Of a DNA stretch of 64,000 nt, positions 57,611 to 64,000 are shown piece after piece (position 1 is the stretch's first letter; each line of letters starts with the position of its first letter). The translations under genes were made by a program, and so were the position numbers. The notes beneath the pieces were generated by a model. The model was given only the letters and a program-made list of their open reading frames with translations, was not told the DNA's origin and ran no database searches. The DNA is from Neoroseomonas sp943370125. GTDB taxonomy: Bacteria; Pseudomonadota; Alphaproteobacteria; Acetobacterales; Acetobacteraceae. Where the stretch lies: positions 24,814-88,813 of the forward strand of contig CALRPR020000002.1 in NCBI GenBank assembly GCA_943370125.1. The letters run 5' to 3'.

Positions 57611-58543
57611 TCAGTATCCCAGGCTGAAATCCACCAAATTGATCAGTGGCCGGCCGGCGCGCATGTTGTGGATATTCTCCACCACCTGAGGCGCGACGCT
57701 GGATGGGATGGTGATGCTGGCGGCATGTGGCGTCAGGAACACCTCGGGGTGTGACCAGAAGGGGCTTTCCGGCGGCAGGGGCTCGGGTTCGAAAACATCC
57801 AAGGCAGCGCCAGCGATATGGCCGGAATCGAGTGCGGCCAGCATATCTTCTGCCACCATATGCCCGCCGCGTGCGCCATTGATCACGTAAGCGCCGCGCG
57901 GCAGCGCCGATAACAGCCTGGCGTTCAGAACGCCGCGCGTTTCAGGTGTCAGCGGCAGCAGGCAGATCAGGATATCGGTTTTCGCTGCCATGGCCATCAG
58001 ACCGTCCGCACCATGGAAGGTTTGCACGCCAGGCAGCGACTTCGCACTGCGTGACCAGCCCATCACCGGAAAACCAAGCGCGGTCAGCACACGCGCCGAA
58101 GCGCTGCCCAATTCGCCAATACCCAGAATGCCAATGCGCCGTTCGGATGTGCTGGGCGCGGATAACTCAAGCCATTCCTTGCGCTGTTGCAGCGCGCGGT
58201 ATTCTGGATCCTGCCTGTGAAAGCGCAGCACATTCAGCAGCACCCATTCCGCCATGGCGCTGGTCAGCAGCACATCCTTCAGCCGCGCTACCGGAATACC
58301 CGGCGGCGGCCCGGGCGCGCGCAGCAAATGATCAACGCCAGCACCCATGGAAACAATCAGTTTCAAATTCGGATAGCGGCGGAGTTCCATCATGTCATGC
58401 GCGGTCCATACCACCGCGGCTTCAATTTCAGCCGGGTCGCCCGCATCAGGAAACAGCCGAATTTCCAGGCTGGGATCAACGGCCAGCAGCGCCGCCTTCC
58501 AATCCTGCATGGTATGCGCCTTGGTTGAAAGCAGAATGGCCAT
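57611..58543 (-). CDS. Glyoxylate/hydroxypyruvate reductase A-like dehydrogenase
   Basis: The 310-residue protein has the GhrA layout of the D-isomer dehydrogenase family. The N-terminal MAILLSTK and VWTAHDMMELRRYPNLK are followed by MGAGVDHLL, the Rossmann loop GILGIGELGSAS, WSRS for NADP, the catalytic-Arg loop INGARGG, and LTPHAAS with the His. It would reduce glyoxylate or hydroxypyruvate with NADPH. Its ATG overlaps the upstream membrane-protein stop by one base, so it belongs to the same transcript as the peptide importer downstream end. Confidence 0.83.
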   Translation of the reverse strand: MAILLSTKAHTMQDWKAALLAVDPSLEIRLFPDAGDPAEIEAAVVWTAHDMMELRRYPNLKLIVSMGAGVDHLLRAPGPPPGIPVARLKDVLLTSAMAEWVLLNVLRFHRQDPEYRALQQRKEWLELSAPSTSERRIGILGIGELGSASARVLTALGFPVMGWSRSAKSLPGVQTFHGADGLMAMAAKTDILICLLPLTPETRGVLNARLLSALPRGAYVINGARGGHMVAEDMLAALDSGHIAGAALDVFEPEPLPPESPFWSHPEVFLTPHAASITIPSSVAPQVVENIHNMRAGRPLINLVDFSLGY

Positions 58544-59013
58544 TACGTCTGTTCCTTTGAAAGTGCTTCATCCAGCCGGCGCACAAAGGCGCGCCAATCA
58601 TCCCGCCGCGCCGCCGCCCATTCCGTGCCATCCGGCAGCTTGGCGTAAAGGCTGAGGATGCTTTTGGACCAGAGGAAATCAAATTGCTGCGGCGAAGAAA
58701 GCGCCAAGGCGGCGGTACGTTCAAACACGCCATCCTTGATCTTCGGCATGATCTCCTTGAGCCACCACCAACAGCCAAGGCCCAGCACCACCATGCCGGC
58801 CCAGGTGCCGCCCTGTTGCACGCCAAGCGCTTCCAGTGGCGCACCGCCCCATTTCAACGCAATGAAGCTGGTGGTGAGGATGGTCGCGGTTGGCCAGACA
58901 TTTTCCCAGGTACGATAGACCGGGGAACCTGGCGAATTCATGCGGCGCATGCTGACGCCAAGCTTCACTTGCTCGGCATCCAGCATCTCTTTAAGGCGTT
59001 CCAATTCGCTCAC
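58543..59013 (-). CDS. Hypothetical two-helix membrane protein
   Basis: I do not recognise the family. The 156-residue protein has a charged N-terminal helix (MSELERLKEMLDAEQVKLGV), then two hydrophobic segments (ILTTSFIALKW and TWAGMVVLGLGCWWWL), and a soluble C-terminal helix-rich tail (RRDDWRAFVRRLDEAL). It is probably an inner-membrane protein. The ATG overlaps the yejF-like stop by 4 bp and its stop overlaps the GhrA-like start by 1 bp, so it is translated within the transporter transcript. Why it is there is not clear. Confidence 0.65.
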   Translation of the reverse strand: MSELERLKEMLDAEQVKLGVSMRRMNSPGSPVYRTWENVWPTATILTTSFIALKWGGAPLEALGVQQGGTWAGMVVLGLGCWWWLKEIMPKIKDGVFERTAALALSSPQQFDFLWSKSILSLYAKLPDGTEWAAARRDDWRAFVRRLDEALSKEQT

Positions 59014-60617
59014 TGTGGGTTCATTGCCTTTGCATTGCTGGTAAGTTCGAAAGCGGCGGCCATTAATTGCTGCGTATAGGCTTGCTTCGGTGACTGCACC
59101 AGCGCCGCAGCATCACCTTCTTCCACCACAAGCCCATCCTTCAGCACTGCGATACGATGCGCCATGGCGCGCACCACGCGCAGATCATGCGAAATGAACA
59201 GATAGGCAAGGCCATGGCGCGCCTGCAAATCGCGCAGCAAATCCACTACCTGTGCCTGTACGCTGACATCAAGTGCGCTGGTCGGTTCATCCAGCACCAC
59301 CAGGCTTGGCTTCAACACCATGGCGCGCGCGATGGCGATGCGTTGGCGCTGGCCGCCGGAAAATTCATGCGGGTAGCGTTCCGCCATGCTGGGGTCCAGA
59401 CCCACTTCGCGCAAAGCCTCCGCCACGCGCGCCAGGCGTTCAGTGCGCGGCAGGCTGGCTTCATGCACTTCCAAGCCTTCGCCGATGATTTCCGCAACGC
59501 TCAGGCGGGGTGAGAGGGCGCCGAAGGGATCTTGGAAGACAATCTGCATGCGTCGCCGCCAAGGGCGCAGCGCGCGGGTAGAAAGCGCCTGGAGATCCTG
59601 CCCAGCAAACACAATGCTGCCTTGGCTATCCGCCATACGCAGCAGTGCGAGCCCCAGCGTTGTCTTGCCGGAGCCACTTTCACCGACAAGGCCAAGCGTT
59701 TCGCCAGCACGCAGCGAAAGGGAAACGCCATTCACCGCCTTCACTTCGGCGACAACCCTGCGCAAAAGCCCGCGCCTGATCGGGAAATGCACGCGAATGT
59801 CGCGCGCTTCCAGTGCGATGGCGGCATTGGTTGGAATTGGCGCCGGCGCGCCGCGTGGTTCGGTCGCCAATAGCATGCGCGTATATTCATGCTGGGGCGC
59901 GGCAAAAATTTCCGCCACCTTGCCCTGTTCCACCGCATGGCCATCCTTCATCACCACCACGCGATCGGCATGGCGGCGCACGATGGAAAGGTCATGCGTG
60001 ATCAGCAGCATCGCCATGCCAAGCCTTTGCTTGAGCGAGGCGAGCAAATCCAGAATCTGCGCCTGGATCGTTACATCCAGCGCAGTGGTGGGTTCATCGG
60101 CAATCAGCAGCTTCGGGTCATTGGCGAGTGCGGCTGCAATCATCACGCGCTGGCGTTGCCCGCCTGAGAGCTGATGCGGATAAGCGCCCAAACGTTCCTC
60201 GGCTTGCGGAAAGCCGGCCAGGCGCAGTAATTCAATCACGCGCGCGCGCAAGGCCTCACCGGCCAAGGGACGATGCAGCGTAATGGCCTCGGCAATTTGG
60301 CGCTCAATGCTGTGCAGGGGATTGAGCGAGGTCATGGGTTCCTGAAACACCATGCCGGCCACACCGCCGCGGAGTGAGCGTAATTGCCTATCATCCGCAT
60401 CCAGCACGGAAACGCCATCCAGCGTGATGGAACCGGCCGGGTTGCTGCCGGCGCTAGAAAGCAAACGCAGGCAGGACAGCGCGGTGACCGATTTGCCGCT
60501 GCCGCTTTCGCCCACCAGCGCCAGAGTTTCACCGGGCTGCACATCAAAGGAAACGCCGTGCACCACTTCCCGCCCACGGAAAGCCACGGACAAATCGCGC
60601 ACCGAAAGCAGTGCCAT
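59010..60617 (-). CDS. yejF: Peptide/microcin C-type ABC transporter ATPase (YejF-like)
   Basis: A 535-residue double ATPase. Both halves carry a Walker A (GESGSGKSV and GESGSGKTT), signature (LSGGQRQRVMIA and FSGGQRQRIAIA), and Walker B (LLIADEPTTALDV and LVVLDEPTSALDV). This fused Opp-type ATPase is the YejF pattern of the YejABEF importer, which takes up oligopeptides and microcin C-like compounds. It overlaps the yejE-like gene by TGATG and the small membrane protein gene by ATGA. The subunit is cytoplasmic. Confidence 0.88.
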   Translation of the reverse strand: MALLSVRDLSVAFRGREVVHGVSFDVQPGETLALVGESGSGKSVTALSCLRLLSSAGSNPAGSITLDGVSVLDADDRQLRSLRGGVAGMVFQEPMTSLNPLHSIERQIAEAITLHRPLAGEALRARVIELLRLAGFPQAEERLGAYPHQLSGGQRQRVMIAAALANDPKLLIADEPTTALDVTIQAQILDLLASLKQRLGMAMLLITHDLSIVRRHADRVVVMKDGHAVEQGKVAEIFAAPQHEYTRMLLATEPRGAPAPIPTNAAIALEARDIRVHFPIRRGLLRRVVAEVKAVNGVSLSLRAGETLGLVGESGSGKTTLGLALLRMADSQGSIVFAGQDLQALSTRALRPWRRRMQIVFQDPFGALSPRLSVAEIIGEGLEVHEASLPRTERLARVAEALREVGLDPSMAERYPHEFSGGQRQRIAIARAMVLKPSLVVLDEPTSALDVSVQAQVVDLLRDLQARHGLAYLFISHDLRVVRAMAHRIAVLKDGLVVEEGDAAALVQSPKQAYTQQLMAAAFELTSNAKAMNPQ

Positions 60618-61657
60618 CAGCCCTGCCCCCCGGGGAGTTTGCGCGGATCAAAGGCATCGCGCACTGCTTCGCCCACAAAAATCAGCAGCGTCAGCATGCT
60701 GCCCAGCACCAGGAAGCTGGTCAGCGCAAGCCAGGGCGCATTCAGATTATTCTTACCCTGATTGACCAATTCGCCGAGGGAGGGTGAACCAGGTGGCAGG
60801 CCGAAACCCAAAAAATCGAGTGAGGCCAGAACCGTCACAGAACCTGAGAGAATAAAAGGCAGAAAGGTCAGCGTGGCCACCATGGCATTCGGCAGGATGT
60901 GGCGCTGCATGATGCGCACATCACTGACACCCAGCGCCTTGGCCGCGCGCACATAATCGAAATTCCGCCCGCGCAGGAATTCGGCGCGCACCACGCTGGT
61001 CAGGTTCATCCAGGAAAACAGCAGCAGGAAGATCAGCAGCACCCAGAAGCTGGGTTCGATCACGCTCGCCAAAATGATCAGCAGGAAAAGCTGCGGCATG
61101 CCAGACCAGATTTCGATGAAGCGCTGAAACAGCAAATCAGTGGTGCCGCCATAAAAACCCTGCACAGCGCCGGCCGCGATTCCAATGACGGAGCTAATGA
61201 TGGTCAAAGTGAAGCCAAAAAGTACGGAAATGCGAAAGCCATAAATCACCCGCGCCAAAACATCGCGCGCCTGATCATCGGTGCCGAGCCAATTTCTTGT
61301 CGAAGGAGGTGCCGGCGCTGGCCGCCCCAAATCACGCACCACGGTGCGGTAAGAATAAGGGATCAGCGGCCAGATCAGCGTCGCACCTTTCGCCTCAATT
61401 TCTTCGCGAAAGCCACGATCATGCCAATCGGCGAGCGTTGGCAGGCCATCTTCAAGGATGTCGCTTTCGGCGTAATCCGCCAGCACGGGCACATACCAGC
61501 GCCCATCAATGCGCGCGACCAGCGGCCTGTCATTGGCGAGGAATTCCGCAAAAAGCGTGATGAAAAACAGCACGCCGAAAATCATCAGCGACCAATAGCC
61601 GCGCTTATTGGCGCGAAAATTCCCAAGCCGCCGCTGTGTGAGGGGCGAAAGCGTCAT
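60617..61657 (-). CDS. yejE: Peptide/microcin C-type ABC permease (YejE-like)
   Basis: The 346-residue permease starts with LTQRRLGNFRANKRGYWSLM, typical of YejE, then a first span, a large periplasmic loop with LIWPLIPYSYRTV, and a six-span permease module with the EAA-type motif in AAKALGVSDVRIMQRHILPNA. It forms the inner-membrane channel with YejB. It is ATGA-coupled to yejB and TGATG-coupled to yejF. Confidence 0.89.
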   Translation of the reverse strand: MTLSPLTQRRLGNFRANKRGYWSLMIFGVLFFITLFAEFLANDRPLVARIDGRWYVPVLADYAESDILEDGLPTLADWHDRGFREEIEAKGATLIWPLIPYSYRTVVRDLGRPAPAPPSTRNWLGTDDQARDVLARVIYGFRISVLFGFTLTIISSVIGIAAGAVQGFYGGTTDLLFQRFIEIWSGMPQLFLLIILASVIEPSFWVLLIFLLLFSWMNLTSVVRAEFLRGRNFDYVRAAKALGVSDVRIMQRHILPNAMVATLTFLPFILSGSVTVLASLDFLGFGLPPGSPSLGELVNQGKNNLNAPWLALTSFLVLGSMLTLLIFVGEAVRDAFDPRKLPGGQG

Positions 61658-62775
61658 CGCCGCGCCTCAAAATCAATGCGCGGATCCACCTGCGTATAGG
61701 TGAAATCGCCAATGATCTGCATCACCAGCCCCATCAGGGTGAAGATGTAAAGCGTTGCGAACATCACCGGATAGTCGCGGCGAATAGCGCTTTCAAAACC
61801 AAGCAGCCCAAGCCCATCGAGCGAGAACACAATCTCCACCAGCAGCGCGCCGGTGAACAAAATGCCAATGAACGCCGCAGGGAAGCCCGCGATGATCAGC
61901 ATCATGGCATTGCGGAAGATATGGCCATAAAGCACGCGGCTTTCGGACCCGCCCTTGGCGCGGGCGGTCAGCACATATTGCTTGCCGATCTCATCCATAA
62001 AGGCGTTTTTCGTCAGCATCGTCAGCGTGGCAAAGCCGCCAATCACTAGCGCAATGGTGGGCAGCACCATATGCCAGGCGTAATCCATGATGCGCGCACC
62101 AAGCGACCAGGTCTCCGATCCCGGGCTGTTCAACCCACGCAACGGGAACCATTGAAAGAAGGAACCGCCAGCGAAAAATACCACCAGGATAATCGCAAAC
62201 AGAAAGCCCGGTATGGCATAGCCAATCAGCACCACCGCCGATGTCGTAACATCAAAGCGCGATCCATCGCGTACCGCCTTTCGGATGCCAAGCGGGATGG
62301 AGATCAGGTAAATCAGCAGCGTGGACCAAAGACCAAGAGAAATGGATACCGGCATTTTTTCGATAATCAGATCAATCACCGGCCGGTCCCGAAACAGCGA
62401 TCGTCCGAAATCGAACGTCAGATAGCTCAGGATCATTTCCTTGAAGCGCGTGGTCGCGGGTTTGTCGAAGCCAAAGGCGCGTTCGATTTCAGCAACAATG
62501 GCGGGATCAAGCCCGCGTGCCCCGCGATAATTCCCAACCGGCCCATCGCCGCCACCACCACCAGTGCCGCGCTGTTCCAGCGCATTGGGCGTGCGGATTT
62601 CGCCGCCCCCTTCGCCGGTGATGCGCCCCATGGTCTGACCTTCGCCGCGCAGTTCGGCCAGCATTTGCTCAACCGGCCCACCTGGCGCGAATTGCACCAC
62701 GGCGAAATTGATCAGGATGATCCCGAACAGAGTCGGAATCACCAGCAGCAAACGACGCAGAAGATAAGCGGCCAT
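61654..62775 (-). CDS. yejB: Peptide/microcin C-type ABC permease (YejB-like)
   Basis: A 373-residue permease with a first helix (LLRRLLLVIPTLFGIILINF), then the YejB-type VVQFAPGGPVEQMLAELRGE and a Gly-rich periplasmic loop, and a permease module with the EAA-like region in VLTARAKGGSESRVLYGHIF. The longer N-terminal loop compared with DppB/OppB supports YejB. It follows the binding-protein gene by 2 bp and overlaps yejE by 4 bp. Confidence 0.89.
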   Translation of the reverse strand: MAAYLLRRLLLVIPTLFGIILINFAVVQFAPGGPVEQMLAELRGEGQTMGRITGEGGGEIRTPNALEQRGTGGGGGDGPVGNYRGARGLDPAIVAEIERAFGFDKPATTRFKEMILSYLTFDFGRSLFRDRPVIDLIIEKMPVSISLGLWSTLLIYLISIPLGIRKAVRDGSRFDVTTSAVVLIGYAIPGFLFAIILVVFFAGGSFFQWFPLRGLNSPGSETWSLGARIMDYAWHMVLPTIALVIGGFATLTMLTKNAFMDEIGKQYVLTARAKGGSESRVLYGHIFRNAMMLIIAGFPAAFIGILFTGALLVEIVFSLDGLGLLGFESAIRRDYPVMFATLYIFTLMGLVMQIIGDFTYTQVDPRIDFEARR

Positions 62776-62777
62776 GC

Positions 62778-64000
62778 CTAAAGATTACGCCGGGCTTCTG
62801 CCAAAGCGGCATCCCGCGTGGGGTCTATCCACCAGGCGGCGGGAAAGCCCAAGCCAAAGCGCGGTGTTTTCTCAGGCCGGCCAAAGCGTTCCCAGAAGGC
62901 GATGCGGAAGCTGCGGCTATGCCAATGCGGAACCATGAAATTATGGTGCAGCAATACGCGATCAAGCGCGCGGGTGCGCGCGATAAGTTCCGCATGGTTG
63001 GGGGCGGCGATGACCATCTCAACCAGCTCATCAATCACCGGGTCGCAAATGCCGGCGACGTTTTGGCTGCCGTTCTCGCGCGCCTTGGCGCAGGTCCAGT
63101 AATCGCGTTGTTCATTGCCGGGGTGAAAGCCCTGGCCGATGCTGTCAATGGTCATGTCATAGTCAAAGGCATCCACGCGAACCTGATATTGCGCCGGGTC
63201 CACGGTGCGCACGCGTGCCGATATGCCAAGACGTTCCAGCCATTGCACGTAAGGCAGTGCCACGCGTTCAAAAGTGGCGCCTTGCAGCAGGATTTCGAAT
63301 TCAAAGCGCTTGCCTTCCGGATTCACCAAGCGGCGGTCGCGCACGGTCCAACCCGCTTCGCGCAGCAACGCAAGCCCGCGGCGGAGCCCCTCACGGTTAT
63401 TGCCTGAACCATCGGTCTTCGGCAGCCGATATTCTTCGGTAAAGACAGTCGCTGGCACACGGCCGCGATACTGGTTCAGGATTTCAAGCTCTCGTCCTTC
63501 CGGCAGGCCACGAGAGGCGAAATCGGAATTGGAGAAATAGCTCTCGGTCCGCGTATAGGCGCCGTAGAACAGGTTCGTGTTCATCCATTCATAGTCGAAC
63601 ACTTCAATCAGCGCGCGGCGCACCCGCGCATCCTGAAACAAGGGCCGGCGTAGATTGACGGCAAAGGCCTGCATGCCGGTTGGGATTTCGTGGCGGATTT
63701 CCTGCTTGGTGGCCAGGCCGCGCCGCGCAGCCGGGAAGTCGTAACCGGTGGCCCAATCGCGCGCGACATTTTCCGTACGGAAATCTATCTGCCCGGCCTT
63801 GAAGGCTTCAAAGGCAACGGTCGTATCGCGGAAGTATTCATAGCGAATAGCATCGAAATTCGACATGCCGCGCGTGGTCGGCAAATCCCGCCCCCAATAA
63901 TCAGCCACGCGGCGCAGCACCACGCTGCGATTGGGTTCAAAGCGGTCAACGCGATAGGCGCCAGACCCCAGCGGCAGATCAAGGCTTGGGCGGGTGAAGT
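62778..64000 (-). CDS. yejA: Extracellular solute-binding protein family 5, YejA-like (5' end outside window)
   Basis: The C-terminal ~408 residues are visible and the frame remains open to base 64000, reading F-T-R-P-S-L-D-L-P-L-G-S-G at the edge, so the start is beyond the window. Family 5 marks include SGAYRVDRFEPNRSVV, YEWMNTNLFYGAYTR and HWHSRSFRIAFWERFG. It would capture peptides in the periplasm and pass them to YejB/YejE. The segment with GMQAFAVNLRRPLFQDARVR is typical of YejA. It lies 2 bp upstream of yejB, so the four genes form one operon. Confidence 0.88.
   Translation of the reverse strand, partial: FTRPSLDLPLGSGAYRVDRFEPNRSVVLRRVADYWGRDLPTTRGMSNFDAIRYEYFRDTTVAFEAFKAGQIDFRTENVARDWATGYDFPAARRGLATKQEIRHEIPTGMQAFAVNLRRPLFQDARVRRALIEVFDYEWMNTNLFYGAYTRTESYFSNSDFASRGLPEGRELEILNQYRGRVPATVFTEEYRLPKTDGSGNNREGLRRGLALLREAGWTVRDRRLVNPEGKRFEFEILLQGATFERVALPYVQWLERLGISARVRTVDPAQYQVRVDAFDYDMTIDSIGQGFHPGNEQRDYWTCAKARENGSQNVAGICDPVIDELVEMVIAAPNHAELIARTRALDRVLLHHNFMVPHWHSRSFRIAFWERFGRPEKTPRFGLGFPAAWWIDPTRDAALAEARRNL

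Noticed and set aside
1..64000. tRNA, rRNA, CRISPR arrays or insertion sequences.
   Set aside because: No T-loop-like GTTCGAATCC motif, rRNA segment, regular repeat-spacer array or transposase was found by reading.

Overview
The window reads as the chromosome of an alphaproteobacterium, most likely a Roseomonas-like member of the Acetobacteraceae. This is inferred from the high GC content, the dense ATGA/TGATG-coupled operons, an acpXL-lpxXL-type lipid A cluster, a DUF3576 lipoprotein, MmcB, PhaB and two Bug-type solute-binding proteins. No rRNA, tRNA or CRISPR array was seen. One short stretch at the left edge looks phage-derived.

Layout. 1-2159: the end of a beta-helix tail-fibre/spike gene and a small tail-type protein, followed by a palindrome-rich 200 bp spacer. 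2360-9474 (minus): a DUF3576 lipoprotein, a MaoC/phosphotransacylase fusion, and a six-gene cluster (acpXL, fabZ-, two KAS-, dehydrogenase- and lpxXL-like) expected to make and attach a very-long-chain fatty acid to lipid A. 9573-13491 (minus): a probable copper-acquisition operon (DUF2946, TonB receptor, YcnI, an unknown small periplasmic protein, PCuAC). 13537-18533: thpR, then an arylesterase divergent from a YbbA/YbbP-like ABC transporter, with both start codons inside one CCATGG, then a nucleoside deaminase. 18624-21995: a lipoprotein, a Bax-inhibitor-1 membrane protein, an AhpD-like protein, a double YCII protein and phaB. 22368-28419: an ACT-like small protein, pdxA-pdxJ, a hydrolase, a WD40-cytochrome c fusion coupled to an SDR without its catalytic tyrosine, and a CtBP-type dehydrogenase.

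28484-36471: a hydrolase, glpX, recJ, a DUF2125 protein, a ChaC-like cyclotransferase, two tandem Lin0512 paralogues and a DUF35/thiolase pair. 36548-37427: a toxin-antitoxin-like pair behind a palindromic promoter. 37459-49783: housekeeping genes thrC, an M16 peptidase, a PmbA/TldE-like protein, hldE, mmcB, gltB and gltD. 49994-59013: two orphan Bug proteins, a small PPC-like secreted protein, a Baeyer-Villiger-type monooxygenase, a NIT-domain chemoreceptor whose ribosome-binding site lies in a hairpin, an SDR, a GhrA-like reductase and a small membrane protein. 59010-64000: a yejF-yejE-yejB-yejA-type peptide importer, with yejA cut by the window end.

Most notable are the VLCFA lipid A cluster with its catalytically dead KAS partner, the copper operon with an unassigned member, the cysteine-free MqsA-like/DUF4258 pair, the Lin0512 pair in which one copy loses a conserved histidine, a 42-bp interspersed hairpin repeat found twice, an intrinsic terminator with no gene in front of it, and the hairpin over the chemoreceptor start. 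All functions are inferred from recognised motifs and gene order; no database search was run.
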